Shown here one piece after another: positions 45,659-54,228 of a DNA stretch of 64,000 nucleotides. The stretch's first letter is position 1. Each line of letters opens with the position of its first letter. Source of the DNA: Phenylobacterium montanum (GTDB lineage: Bacteria; Pseudomonadota; Alphaproteobacteria; Caulobacterales; Caulobacteraceae). Both the position numbers and the translations under genes were made by a program. The DNA lies in assembly GCF_018135625.1 (NCBI RefSeq), contig NZ_CP073078.1:992001-1056000 (forward strand). Reading direction: 5' to 3'. Below the pieces are notes generated by a model. The model saw nothing but the letters and a program-made list of their open reading frames with translations. It did not search any database and was not told the DNA's origin.

Positions 45659-46810
45659 CTGGCCTCGCTGCTTCGGGACCGACCGGCGACCACCCCCGCC
45701 ATGCTCGCCGCCCTCGGCGATGAGACGCTGCTGCGCGCCGCCCTCGCCTTCGAGGCCGCCCTCGCCCGCGCCGAGGCTGCCGAAGGTCTGATTCCGGCCA
45801 CAGCGGCGGAGGCGATCGCTGAGGTCTGCGCTGGCGCTGTGTTCGACATTGCAGAGCTGGCCGAAGAGGCGGCCCATGCCGGGACCCTGGCCATTCCGCT
45901 GGTCGCGCGCCTGCGCGGCCTGCTGGCCGAGCGCGATCCGGCGGCGTCGCAGCTCGTACACAAGGGCGCCACCAGCCAGGACCTGGCCGACACCGCCCTG
46001 ATGCTGCAGGCGCGCGCCGGGAGCGACCTGGTCCTGGCCCAGGCGCGCAACCTGACTCACGCTTTGGCCGACCTGGCCGAAACGCATGCCGAGACGCCCA
46101 TGCTGGGCCGGACCCTGCTGCAAGGCGCGCTGCCGATCACCTTCGGGCTCAAGGCGGCCGGCTGGCTGGTCGGCGTCGACGGCGCACGCCGCCGTTTCGA
46201 GCGGGAGGCCGCCCACGCCCTGCAGCTCCAGCTCGGCGGCGCCGCCGGGACCCTGGCCGGGCTCGAACTCGCCGTCACAGACCGCATGGCGGCCCAACTC
46301 GGCCTCAAAGCGCCGCCCCTGCCCTGGCACGCCAACCGTGAAGGCATGGCGGGCCTCGCTGCGGCGCTGGCCATCCAGGTCGGCGAAGTCGGCAAGATCG
46401 CGCGGGATCTGTCGCTGCTGGCCCAGAACGAGGTCGCCGAGGCCTTCGAACCCCGTGTCGCCGGTCGCGGCGGCTCCTCGGCCATGGCCCACAAGCGCAA
46501 TCCCACCGGATGCCAGGTGGCGCTGTCGGCGGCGACCCGCGCGCCGGGTCTTGTCGCCGGCATCCTCGCCGGCCTGCCGCAGGAGCATGAGCGCGGTCTG
46601 GGCGGCTGGCAGGCGGAGGCGCCCGCCCTGGCCAGCCTGTTCGAGCTTGCGGACGGGGCGCTGACGGCGATCACCCCGGTGATCCAGGGGCTGGAGGTCG
46701 ACACCGAAGCCATGGCCCGCAACCTAGCCGCCGCCCGGGTCGGACATGACGTCGGCCAGTCCGTCACCCTGGTCCGGCGGGCGCTCGATCACTACCGAAA
46801 GGAAGCCTGA
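45659..46810 (+). CDS. pcaB: 3-carboxy-cis,cis-muconate cycloisomerase, apparent CTG start
   Basis: Fumarase/argininosuccinate-lyase superfamily enzyme making gamma-carboxymuconolactone. Superfamily loop GRGGSSAMAHKRNPTGCQ is complete; KGATSQDLADTALMLQ and GRTLLQGALPITFG are PcaB blocks. No ATG, GTG or TTG stands at the expected N-terminus. A CTG at 45659 lies 6 bases after a perfect AAGGAG (45647-45652) and gives ASLLRDRPATTPAML, which fits the family opening. The alternatives are worse: ATG 45701 would remove conserved residues, and TTG 45593 overlaps pcaG by 50 bases. With the CTG start the protein has 383 residues. Confidence 0.9.
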   Translation: MASLLRDRPATTPAMLAALGDETLLRAALAFEAALARAEAAEGLIPATAAEAIAEVCAGAVFDIAELAEEAAHAGTLAIPLVARLRGLLAERDPAASQLVHKGATSQDLADTALMLQARAGSDLVLAQARNLTHALADLAETHAETPMLGRTLLQGALPITFGLKAAGWLVGVDGARRRFEREAAHALQLQLGGAAGTLAGLELAVTDRMAAQLGLKAPPLPWHANREGMAGLAAALAIQVGEVGKIARDLSLLAQNEVAEAFEPRVAGRGGSSAMAHKRNPTGCQVALSAATRAPGLVAGILAGLPQEHERGLGGWQAEAPALASLFELADGALTAITPVIQGLEVDTEAMARNLAAARVGHDVGQSVTLVRRALDHYRKEA

Positions 46811-48009
46811 TGGCCTTTGCGGACAATGGCGGGGTGCGGCTCTACTGGAAGCTGGAGGGCGCGGCGGGCAAGCCAGTGCTGCTGCTGCTCAACTCCATCG
46901 GCACAGACATGAGCCTGTGGGACAGGGCGGCCCCGCACCTCCTGCCCCAGTTCCGCCTGCTGCGGATGGACACCCGCGGACACGGCGCATCCGATGCGCC
47001 CCCCGACGACTACAGCCTGGAGACCTTGGCGCGGGACGCCCAGGTGGTGATGGATGCGGCCGGGGTCGAGCGCGCCTGCGTCTGCGGCCTCTCGCTCGGT
47101 GGCATGATCGCCATGACCCTGGCGCTGCAGGCGCCGCGCCGGATCGAGGCCCTGATCCTGGCCTGCACCTCGCCCCAGATGGACAAGGCCCTTTGGACCC
47201 AGCGGGTGGAAACGGTGCGCACGCAAGGCCTCGCCGCGATCGTCGACGGCGCCATGGCGCGCTTCTTCTCGGAAGGGTTCGTCAGCCATCATCCCGAAGT
47301 CACCGATACCGCTCGAGCCGGCCTCCTCGCCATGAACCCGTGCGGTTATGCCGCCTGCGGGGCGGCCATCCGCGACATGGACCTGATCGGCCGGATCAGC
47401 GCCATCCAGGCGCCGACCCTCGTGATCCATGGCCGGCAGGATATCTCCACCCCTTATGCGGGCCACGCCGACCAGCTCCTGGCCCGGATAGAGGGCGCAC
47501 AGGCCGCAGCGCTGGACGCCGCCCACCTGGCCTGCGTCGAGGCGCCGACCGCGTTCGCCGGCGCGATCCGGGGCTTCGTCTCGGGCCTGGCCGAGCAAGC
47601 GACCGGCGAGGCCGCTGAGACCCTGTTCGAGGCCGGGCTGAAGGTCCGCCGCAAGGTCTTGGGCGACGCCTGGGTCGACCGATCCCTCTCGTCTCGCACC
47701 CCGTTCAACGCCGACTTCCAGGCCATGATCACCCGCTACGCCTGGCAGGAGATCTGGGGCCGCCCCGGCCTGGATCATCGCACCCGGCGGCTGATCGTGA
47801 TCGCCATCACCACCGCCCTCGGCCGCTGGGAGGAGTTTCGCCTGCATGTGAGGGCCGGCCTGGAACAGGGCGGCTTCACCGAGGACGAACTGAAGGAAGT
47901 CCTGATGCAGTCGGCCATCTATGCCGGCGTGCCCGCCGCCAACACCGCCTTCGCCGAAGCTGCGGCGGTGATCCGCGGTCTCGAGGCCGAAACACCCAAT
48001 TCGGGTTGA
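46810..48009 (+). CDS. pcaL: Fused 3-oxoadipate enol-lactonase / 4-carboxymuconolactone decarboxylase (PcaL)
   Basis: One 399-residue protein with two enzymes. Residues 1-260 are an alpha/beta hydrolase, PcaD: CGLSLGGMIAM holds the Ser nucleophile, IHGRQDISTP the Asp, DAAHLACVE the His. Residues 270-395 are an AhpD-like decarboxylase, PcaC: RKVLGDAWVDRSLSSRTPFNADFQAMITRYAWQEIWGRPGLDHRTRRL and EELKEVLMQSAIYAGVPAANTAF. It performs the decarboxylation and lactone hydrolysis that give 3-oxoadipate. It overlaps pcaB by one base (TGATG). Such fusions are known in several actinobacteria and proteobacteria. Confidence 0.95.
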   Translation: MAFADNGGVRLYWKLEGAAGKPVLLLLNSIGTDMSLWDRAAPHLLPQFRLLRMDTRGHGASDAPPDDYSLETLARDAQVVMDAAGVERACVCGLSLGGMIAMTLALQAPRRIEALILACTSPQMDKALWTQRVETVRTQGLAAIVDGAMARFFSEGFVSHHPEVTDTARAGLLAMNPCGYAACGAAIRDMDLIGRISAIQAPTLVIHGRQDISTPYAGHADQLLARIEGAQAAALDAAHLACVEAPTAFAGAIRGFVSGLAEQATGEAAETLFEAGLKVRRKVLGDAWVDRSLSSRTPFNADFQAMITRYAWQEIWGRPGLDHRTRRLIVIAITTALGRWEEFRLHVRAGLEQGGFTEDELKEVLMQSAIYAGVPAANTAFAEAAAVIRGLEAETPNSG

Positions 48010-48143
48010 AGCGGCCCCCAGGGCCGTGACAATGCGCCGTCTGGCTCCGCACGCGTACAGACTCCATTAAGGGATGCGCCCGCTCCTAGTCGCATGGCGG
48101 CGACTCGGGCGTAGTAGGCCGTCAACGGGAGGCAGACCTCGCT

Positions 48144-48725
48144 TTGAGATCGTCGCTTCGATTGAAATCCACCTTGACCGCGGCCGCCGCCCCCGAAGCC
48201 CGCGCCGGGAGGATGGCTGCGCCCCGAGCGGCGGTAGGTTCGGCCGACTATCTGTTCCACCTCCTGACCGTGGTCTCCCAGCTTCGCGATGCAGAGCTGG
48301 ACCGGCGGCTGCAGCCGCTGCAGCTGAATGTCGGGCGCTATCGGGCCCTGGCCATGATCGACGCCTTCGGCCCCTGCACTATGTCGCTGTTCGCCAGCCA
48401 CAGCCCGCTCGACCGCACCACCCTCTCACGGACCATCGACCATCTGGTGAGAGCGGGATGGGTCGCACGCAGCAAGGACTCGGAGGACCGGCGCCAGGTC
48501 TTCATCGACCTGACCCCGGAAGGCGCCGAGATCTTCAGCCGGGCCAGGGACATCGTGTCTGCGCACAACGCCACGCTGATCGAGGGCGTCGACGACGAGC
48601 TTCAGGCCCAGATCATCGCCGCCGAACTGATGCTCGCGGCCAAGCTGGAACCGCGCGGCGGCCAGTTCGTCGACCGCCAGAGCGAAAGCGGCGCCAGCCT
48701 GTCCAAGACGGCGATCGTCTCCTAG
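48144..48725 (+). CDS. MarR family transcriptional regulator
   Basis: 193-residue winged-helix protein. DNA-binding region: MSLFASHSPLDRTTLSRTIDHLVRAGWVARSKDSEDRRQVFIDLTPEGAEIF, the MarR recognition helix and wing (SEDRR). It lies 134 bases after pcaL on the same strand and may control that cluster or sense a phenolic ligand, but it has no divergent partner, so the target is open. TTG 48144 with GGGAGG 10 bases upstream is used; ATG 48213 would give a shorter protein but has its ribosome site directly against the codon. Confidence 0.85.
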   Translation: MRSSLRLKSTLTAAAAPEARAGRMAAPRAAVGSADYLFHLLTVVSQLRDAELDRRLQPLQLNVGRYRALAMIDAFGPCTMSLFASHSPLDRTTLSRTIDHLVRAGWVARSKDSEDRRQVFIDLTPEGAEIFSRARDIVSAHNATLIEGVDDELQAQIIAAELMLAAKLEPRGGQFVDRQSESGASLSKTAIVS

Positions 48726-49118
48726 ACCGAGGCTCGCGGCCGGTCGGCCCAGAAGGGGCCCATCCGCAGCCTGCACGCGCAGATTGTCGCACCCTCGGGC
48801 TGCAAGAGAAAATAAATTCAACGATTTAAAAGAGTTATCGAAGCGCGCGCTCTGCAACCCGCCGCGCCCCAGGATGGGGACCTGTGCATTAACCACCCAT
48901 TAGCCTCCTCCGCGCCATGGGTACGCGGTCGAAGCGAACTCGCAAGGTGAAGCGGAGACCTGCCGCACAGCAGAAAAGTAACTGATTACGACGCCACGCG
49001 AATATATCGCGCGGCGACGCTGAACTTCTGACTAATCCAGGCAAAAATTGGAAAGCGCTTTCCAACTGTGGCGAGCGTTACTGAAGAGCTACGAGCAGAT
49101 GGCGCGGAAGGGGTCCTC
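48726..49118. other. Gene-free stretch upstream of the chemoreceptor
   Basis: About 390 bases without a supported gene. The segments 48800-48840 and 48960-49050 are AT-richer. It holds the 18-base palindrome at 49048-49065 and presumably the promoter of the chemoreceptor operon. Confidence 0.45.
49048..49065. promoter_or_regulatory. LacI-family-type operator palindrome before the chemoreceptor gene
   Basis: TTGGAAAGCGCTTTCCAA is a perfect 18-base palindrome with central CG. It fits the general LacI/CcpA-family operator pattern TGNAANCGNTTNCA. It lies 53 bases before the ATG at 49119. No LacI-family gene is in the window, so the regulator is encoded elsewhere. Confidence 0.6.
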
Positions 49119-51083
49119 ATGAGCTTCGATGATCTGAAACTGAGGACCAAGGTCCTGATCCCGCTGGTCGGCATGGCCGCAGTGTTCGCCTGTGTCGTCG
49201 CCGGCGCCACGCTGAAACTGAACGACCTGACCCACCGCTATGGCCAGATCACTTCCGGCGTGGATCCAGCCATCCTGCGCGTGAACCGCGTCCTGCGCAT
49301 CGCCAACGAACTCGACCGCGACGTCTATGGCATCGTGGTCTACGACCCGGCCGATCCGCGTCACAAGGATGTCGAGGATCACTACGCCACGGCCAAGGAA
49401 CAGGCCGAGAAGGCCCTGGACGAGGCCACCAAGCTGAACCCGGACAAGGCGGACACCTACGCAGCCTTCAAGCAGAGGTTCGACGCCATCTTCGAAGAGA
49501 CCAAGGCGCCTAAGGCGATCGGCGACGCGGTGCCGGGCCTGGCCGTCGGCTCGAAGCTGTCGGCGAAGGATCTCGACCAGATGGCCGTCGCCGCCAAGGA
49601 GATGGAAGACCTGGACGGCCACATCAGCGCCTTTTCCAACGAGGTGCAGGCCTTCAACCACAAGGAAGAGGCCGACGACGAAGTGGTCGTCGAGACCCTG
49701 AAGCGCCAGTCGCAGCAGACCATCGCCATGATGATCGGCCTGGGCCTGCTCTCGATCCTGGGCGGGCTCGGCATCTCGGCCTGGATCGTCGGCGCCAAGG
49801 TCTCGGGGCCGCTGGTCAAGGTCGGCGAGCGGATGAAGGCCCTGGCCAATGGCGACCTGAAGGTGGTGATCGAGGGCCAGGAGCGCGCCGACGAGGTCGG
49901 GGCCATGGCCAAGGCGGTGCAGGTGTTCAAGGACAATGCCCTGAAGGCCGAGGCCATGGAGGCCGAGGCCGCGGGCCTGCGCGACCAGTCCGAGGCCGAG
50001 CGCCGGGCCGCCGAGCGCGAGCGCGCCGCCCGGGCCGCCGAACTGGCCAAGGTGGTCGAGGCCCTGGCGTCCGGCCTGGGCGCCCTGGCCGACGGGGTCC
50101 TGACCCATCGCATCGACGCCGCCTTCACCGGCGAATACGAAAAGCTGCGCCACGACTTCAACGCCGCCGTGGCCAAGCTCGAGGGCGCGGTCGGCCAGGT
50201 GGTCGGCTCGGCCCAGGCGATCAGCTCCGGCGCCGGCCAGATCACCCAGGCCGCCGACGACATGTCCCGCCGCACCGAGCAGCAGGCGGCCAGCCTGGAA
50301 GAAACCGCCGCGGCCCTGGACGAGATCACCGCCACGGTGAAGAAGACCGCCGAGGGCGCCCAGCACGCCCGAAGCGTGGTGGCCAAGGCCAAGGGCGACG
50401 CCGAGGCCTCCGGCGAGGTGGTGGAAGGCGCGGTCAAGGCCATGAGCGCCATCGAACGCTCCTCCAGCCAGATCAGCCAGATCATCGGGGTGATCGACGA
50501 GATCGCCTTCCAGACCAACCTTCTGGCCCTCAACGCCGGGGTCGAGGCGGCCCGGGCGGGCGAGGCTGGCCGCGGCTTTGCCGTCGTGGCCCAGGAAGTG
50601 CGGGCCCTGGCCCAGCGCTCGGCCGACGCGGCCAAGGAGATCAAGGGCCTGATCACCGCCTCCGCCGGCGAAGTCGGCCAGGGCGTGCAGCTGGTGGGCG
50701 AGGCAGGCGAGGCCCTGCGCCGCATCACCGACCAGGTGGCCGAGATCAACGCCATCGTCGAGGAGATCACCCACTCCACCCAGGAACAGGCCACCGGCCT
50801 TTCCCAGGTCAACACCGCCGTCAACCAGATGGACCAGATGACCCAGCAGAACGCCGCCATGGTCGAGGAGTCCACCGCCGCCAGCCACAGCCTGGCCAAT
50901 GAATCCCGCTCTCTGGAAAGCCTGACCCGCGGCTTCCAGGTGAGCGGTGGCGGCCGAGCCGGCGCACCGCCCCCGCGCCGGCCGGCCGCCAACCCCGTCC
51001 ATGCCGCTCAAGGGCGCGTGGCCAGCTTCGCCAAGTCCAACCTGGCCGTCGCCCAGGACCGGGACACCTGGGAGGAGTTCTGA
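49119..51083 (+). CDS. Methyl-accepting chemotaxis protein
   Basis: 654-residue chemoreceptor. TM1 about residues 12-32, a periplasmic domain of about 170 mostly helical residues (four-helix-bundle type, with [28 protein letters not shown]), TM2 about 203-225, HAMP, then the cytoplasmic coiled coil. The signalling tip is complete: [45 protein letters not shown]. The C-terminus DTWEEF resembles the tether that recruits CheR/CheB. GGAAGGGG precedes ATG 49119. CheW follows directly. The ligand is unknown; the operator in front hints at a sugar-linked regulon. Confidence 0.96.
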   Translation: MSFDDLKLRTKVLIPLVGMAAVFACVVAGATLKLNDLTHRYGQITSGVDPAILRVNRVLRIANELDRDVYGIVVYDPADPRHKDVEDHYATAKEQAEKALDEATKLNPDKADTYAAFKQRFDAIFEETKAPKAIGDAVPGLAVGSKLSAKDLDQMAVAAKEMEDLDGHISAFSNEVQAFNHKEEADDEVVVETLKRQSQQTIAMMIGLGLLSILGGLGISAWIVGAKVSGPLVKVGERMKALANGDLKVVIEGQERADEVGAMAKAVQVFKDNALKAEAMEAEAAGLRDQSEAERRAAERERAARAAELAKVVEALASGLGALADGVLTHRIDAAFTGEYEKLRHDFNAAVAKLEGAVGQVVGSAQAISSGAGQITQAADDMSRRTEQQAASLEETAAALDEITATVKKTAEGAQHARSVVAKAKGDAEASGEVVEGAVKAMSAIERSSSQISQIIGVIDEIAFQTNLLALNAGVEAARAGEAGRGFAVVAQEVRALAQRSADAAKEIKGLITASAGEVGQGVQLVGEAGEALRRITDQVAEINAIVEEITHSTQEQATGLSQVNTAVNQMDQMTQQNAAMVEESTAASHSLANESRSLESLTRGFQVSGGGRAGAPPPRRPAANPVHAAQGRVASFAKSNLAVAQDRDTWEEF

Positions 51084-51137
51084 GGCGGAGCTGATGCTCC
51101 CCTCGCCCATCCCCCCTCGACCCTGGAGCCAAGCCGC

Positions 51138-51602
51138 ATGACCGAGACCGATCCGACCTTCGATTCCAAACTCGAACTGATCTCGTTCGAGATCGCCGGG
51201 CAGGAGTTCTGCATCGACATCCGCGCAGTGCGCGAGATCCGTGGCTGGACACCCGCGACCCCGATCCCCCAGACGCCCAGCTACGTCAAAGGCGTGATCA
51301 ACCTGCGCGGAGCGGTGATCCCGGTGCTGGACCTGCGCAACCGCCTCGGCCTGGGCATGACCGAGCCCATGTCACGGCACGTGATCGTGGTCATACAGTA
51401 CGAAGCCAATGTCGTCGGCCTTCTGGTCGACGGGGTGCAGGAGACGTTCCAGGTGGACGCGACGATGCTGCAGCCGCCGCCGGCCGTGGGCTCGACCGCG
51501 ACCACCCGCTTCGTCGATGCGATCATTCCTATGGAAGGACGCATGCTGAGCCGGCTGGTGGTCGGCTCCCTGCTCCCGGCCGAGCAGCGCGAAGCCGCCT
51601 GA
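51138..51602 (+). CDS. cheW: Chemotaxis adaptor CheW
   Basis: 154-residue SH3-like adaptor linking receptors to CheA. LISFEIAGQEFCIDIRAVREIRGWTPATPIPQTPSYVKGVINLRGAVIPVLDLRNRLGL is the CheW core, and VVGLLVDGVQETFQV the second barrel. It follows the chemoreceptor by 54 bases; no cheA, cheY, cheR or cheB gene is in the window, so this is a satellite chemotaxis unit feeding an array encoded elsewhere. Confidence 0.95.
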   Translation: MTETDPTFDSKLELISFEIAGQEFCIDIRAVREIRGWTPATPIPQTPSYVKGVINLRGAVIPVLDLRNRLGLGMTEPMSRHVIVVIQYEANVVGLLVDGVQETFQVDATMLQPPPAVGSTATTRFVDAIIPMEGRMLSRLVVGSLLPAEQREAA

Positions 51603-51607
51603 CTACC

Positions 51608-52132
51608 GTGTCGAAAACCAAGGTGAAGGCGGCGGTCGCCGGGGCGCCGGCGACCGACCGCAACTCGATCAAGGTCAAGAACCGCCTGCGCGAGCTCATG
51701 CAGCAGCCCGGCGGCCGTTCCGTGGTGGAGGCCCTGCGCGGCGCCGACCAGCGGCTCGGCAAGATCCGCGACCAGTGTCTGGACGGCCTGGACCGCTCCC
51801 TGGCCCGCATGACCACGGCCTCTCAGGCCCTGGGACAGCCGCCCAGTCCCGACCTGATCGACGAAATCTATGCGTCGGCCAACGAGATCATCATGGTCGC
51901 AGGCCTGTTCGGCTTCGAGGCGCTGGACGAGCCGGCGCACGGCCTTTGCGAGTTGATCGACCGGTTCCGCGACGGCCTGCCTTGGAGCACCGAGGCCATC
52001 CAGGTCCACGTCGCCGCCCTGCAGCTGATGCGCGGACTGGACAAGGCCGACGAGGCCGAGGTCCGGCGCGTCAGCCTGGCCCTGCGCGAAGTCTGGGTCC
52101 ACTTCGGCCTGATCTCGCCGCCCGCCAGCTGA
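51608..52132 (+). CDS. Small helical protein of the chemotaxis unit, possibly CheE-like
   Basis: A 174-residue, mostly helical soluble protein. The body resembles the Caulobacter chemotaxis proteins annotated CheE (VKNRLRELMQQPGGRSVVEALRGADQRLGKIRDQCLDGLDRSLARM). ANEIIMVAGLFGFEALDEPAHGLCELIDRF recalls an Hpt four-helix bundle but has no phosphorylatable His in the usual place. It begins with GTG 5 bases after cheW, hence co-expressed. The identity is a suggestion from resemblance and context; no activity can be assigned. Confidence 0.6.
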   Translation: MSKTKVKAAVAGAPATDRNSIKVKNRLRELMQQPGGRSVVEALRGADQRLGKIRDQCLDGLDRSLARMTTASQALGQPPSPDLIDEIYASANEIIMVAGLFGFEALDEPAHGLCELIDRFRDGLPWSTEAIQVHVAALQLMRGLDKADEAEVRRVSLALREVWVHFGLISPPAS

Positions 52133-52139
52133 ACTCGGG

Positions 52140-52829
52140 TCACATCACGCGCGCCGCCGCCCGCTCCGCGCCGGCCAGGCGGTCGGGCAGCAGCTTGGCC
52201 ATCCGCGCCTGGACCAATTCCAGCACTTCTTTGGGCGCGGTCTCTGGCCGGCCGGCGTTGAACGGCGGGGCGGGCGCATACTCGATATTGAGCTGCAGGG
52301 CCTGGGCGAAGGTGTCGCCGGCCAACTCCGCCGCCACCACCAGGGCGAAGTCGATGCCGGCGGTCACCCCGCCCCCGGTGATGATGTCGCCGTCACGCGC
52401 CACTCGCGCCGGGTCCGGCTCGGCGCCGAACAGCTTCAGCATGTCGCGCCAGCCCCAGTGACAGGCGGCGCGCCGGCCCTTCAGCAGCCCCGCAGCCCCA
52501 AGAACCAGCGAGCCGGTGCAGACCGAGGTCAGATAGCGGGCTGTTCCGGCGAGGCGCTTGAACTCGGCCATGAAAGCCAGGTCGTTGATCACGTCGGTCG
52601 TCGCCAGCCCACCGGGGACGAACAGCAGGTCGCAGCGTTCGATCTCCGCCAGACGCTTTGTGCCGGCAAAGACCAAGCCACCCTCGGACTCGATCTCGCC
52701 GCCGGGCTCCGAGGCGACGATGGTCTTCGTGTTGGGGATACGGCTGAACACCGTGTGCGGCCCGGTGAAATCGAGCTGGGTCATGCCCGGATAGAGGGCT
52801 TCGACGATGACGAAGGGCTGGTCGGACAT
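52140..52829 (-). CDS. DJ-1/PfpI family protein, isonitrile hydratase-like
   Basis: 229 residues, the size of Pseudomonas isonitrile hydratase InhA. FVIVEALYPGMTQLDFTGPHTVFSRIP and DLLFVPGGLATTDVIND are the DJ-1 fold blocks; LTSVCTGSLVLGAAGLLKGRRAACHW carries the nucleophilic Cys at the elbow, and GGGVTAGIDFALVVAAEL follows. InhA converts isonitriles to N-formamides; the true substrate here is unproven. It is divergent from a GlxA-type regulator with the same fold, the likely controller. Confidence 0.82.
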   Translation of the reverse strand: MSDQPFVIVEALYPGMTQLDFTGPHTVFSRIPNTKTIVASEPGGEIESEGGLVFAGTKRLAEIERCDLLFVPGGLATTDVINDLAFMAEFKRLAGTARYLTSVCTGSLVLGAAGLLKGRRAACHWGWRDMLKLFGAEPDPARVARDGDIITGGGVTAGIDFALVVAAELAGDTFAQALQLNIEYAPAPPFNAGRPETAPKEVLELVQARMAKLLPDRLAGAERAAARVM

Positions 52830-52908
52830 GGGCGGCTCCAAACATTGACAGCCCACTATCGCTGCAAATAGCCTTGGCTGAAATGACAGGCTTCCCACGA
52901 TATAGGCC

Positions 52909-53853
52909 ATGATCCGCCAGATCGGCTTCCTGATCTTTCCCGATTTCCAGCTCTTGGACGCGACCGGGCCGATCTCGACCTTCGAGATCGGCGGCCGCTA
53001 CGGCGGCGATCGCTACGCCCTGTCCGTGCTGGCGGCCGAGGCGGGGCCGGTGATCAGCTCCGCCGGCGCCAGCCTGAACGCGGTCGGGATCGAGGACGCC
53101 CCGCCGCTCGACACCCTGATCGTCTCCGGCGGCGATGGCACCCGCGTCGCGGCCCGCGATCCGGCGGTGCTGGACTTCGTACGGCGCATGGGCGTCTCGG
53201 CGCGGCGAGTCGCCAGCGTCTGTTCGGGGACCTACGTCCTGGCCGAGGCGGGGCTGCTGGATGGGCGGCGCGCCACCACCCACTGGAGCCGGGCGGCCGA
53301 CTTCGCCCGACGCTATCCCAAGGTTCAGCTGGAGGCTGACCGCATCTTCATCCGCGACGGGACGGTCTGGAGTTCGGCCGGGATCACCGCCGGCATCGAC
53401 CTGTCCCTGGCCCTGGTGGCCGAGGACCTGGGCGAGGAGATCGCCCAGCGCACCGCCCAGCAGCTGGTGGTCTATCGCCGCCGCCCGGGCGGGCAGAGCC
53501 AGTTCTCGGCCCTCCTCGAGCTGGAGCGCCCCGGCGGCCGCTTCGGCCCCCTGCTCGCCTGGGCGCGGGAGCGGCTGGACGAGCCCCTGACCGTGGAGCA
53601 GCTGGCCGAGCGGGCGGCGATGAGCCCGCGCAACTTCGCCCGCCGTTTCGCCGAGGAGACCGGCATGACCCCCGCCCGCGCGGTCGAGCGTCTGCGGATC
53701 GAGGCCGCGCGCGAGCGGGTCGAGGCGGGGCCTGAGCCGATCGACCAGATCGCCCTCGTGTCCGGCTTCGGCGATCCGGAGCGCATGCGCCGGGCCTTCG
53801 TCCGCGCCTTCGGCCAGCCGCCCCAGGCCCTGAGGCGCGCCGCCAGACGCTGA
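52909..53853 (+). CDS. GlxA family transcriptional regulator (DJ-1 domain plus AraC HTH)
   Basis: 314 residues. Residues 1-190 are a DJ-1/PfpI-like sensing domain (GFLIFPDFQLLDATGPISTFEI, VASVCSGTYVLAEAGLLDGRRATTHW with the Cys kept). Residues 215-312 are an AraC-type DNA-binding region (LTVEQLAERAAMSPRNFARRFAEETGMTPARAVERLRIEAAR and IALVSGFGDPERMRRAFVRAFGQPPQALRR). It is encoded divergently from a DJ-1 enzyme with 79 bases between, so it probably regulates it. The ligand is unknown. Confidence 0.93.
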   Translation: MIRQIGFLIFPDFQLLDATGPISTFEIGGRYGGDRYALSVLAAEAGPVISSAGASLNAVGIEDAPPLDTLIVSGGDGTRVAARDPAVLDFVRRMGVSARRVASVCSGTYVLAEAGLLDGRRATTHWSRAADFARRYPKVQLEADRIFIRDGTVWSSAGITAGIDLSLALVAEDLGEEIAQRTAQQLVVYRRRPGGQSQFSALLELERPGGRFGPLLAWARERLDEPLTVEQLAERAAMSPRNFARRFAEETGMTPARAVERLRIEAARERVEAGPEPIDQIALVSGFGDPERMRRAFVRAFGQPPQALRRAARR

Positions 53854-53878
53854 TCGTGGCTTGACTCGCGCGTAAGCT

Positions 53879-53897
53879 ATGACTTACGGTAAGTCAT
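53879..53897. promoter_or_regulatory. Palindromic operator overlapping the ArsR start codon
   Basis: ATGACTTAC-G-GTAAGTCAT, perfect 9-base arms; the last two bases are the first two of the ATG at 53896. A second overlapping inverted repeat CGTAAG-CTATGA-CTTACG lies at 53871-53888. Probably the site of autoregulation by the ArsR protein. Confidence 0.65.
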
Positions 53898-54228
53898 GCC
53901 TAACCAATCTGCCCTGTTCGCCGCCCTCGCCGACCCCACGCGCCGTCAGGTGCTGGAGCGGCTGCAGGCCGGGCCGGCGCCGGTGGGGCGCATCGCCGAG
54001 GGCCTGCCGGTCAGCCGGCCGGCGGTCTCCCAGCACCTGAAGGTCTTGAAGGAGGCAGGTCTGGTGACCGACCGGCCCGACGGGACACGACGGGTCTATC
54101 ACATAGACCCCAAGGGCCTGGGCGCCCTGCGCGCCTGGCTGGACCAGTTCTGGACCACGTCGCTGGACGCCTTCGCCGCCGAGGTCGAGCGTCAGGAAAA
54201 GGCCGAGCGGACCAAGGAGGACCAATGA
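53896..54228 (+). CDS. ArsR family regulator (SRPBCC-associated)
   Basis: 110-residue winged-helix repressor. LFAALADPTRRQVLERLQAG then GLPVSRPAVSQHLKVLKEAGLVTDRPDGTRRVYHI is the ArsR fold; no metal-binding cysteines are present, so it does not belong to the metal sensors. It overlaps the SRPBCC gene by 4 bases; this ArsR-AHSA1 pair is widespread, with the SRPBCC protein perhaps sensing a hydrophobic ligand. The start codon lies inside its own operator-like palindrome and no ribosome site is visible, consistent with a leaderless or very short-leader transcript. Confidence 0.92.
   Translation: MPNQSALFAALADPTRRQVLERLQAGPAPVGRIAEGLPVSRPAVSQHLKVLKEAGLVTDRPDGTRRVYHIDPKGLGALRAWLDQFWTTSLDAFAAEVERQEKAERTKEDQ

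Noticed and set aside
49089-51110. 673-codon open frame antisense to the chemoreceptor
   Set aside because: Gly/His/Leu-rich shadow of a strongly biased gene; no recognisable domain.
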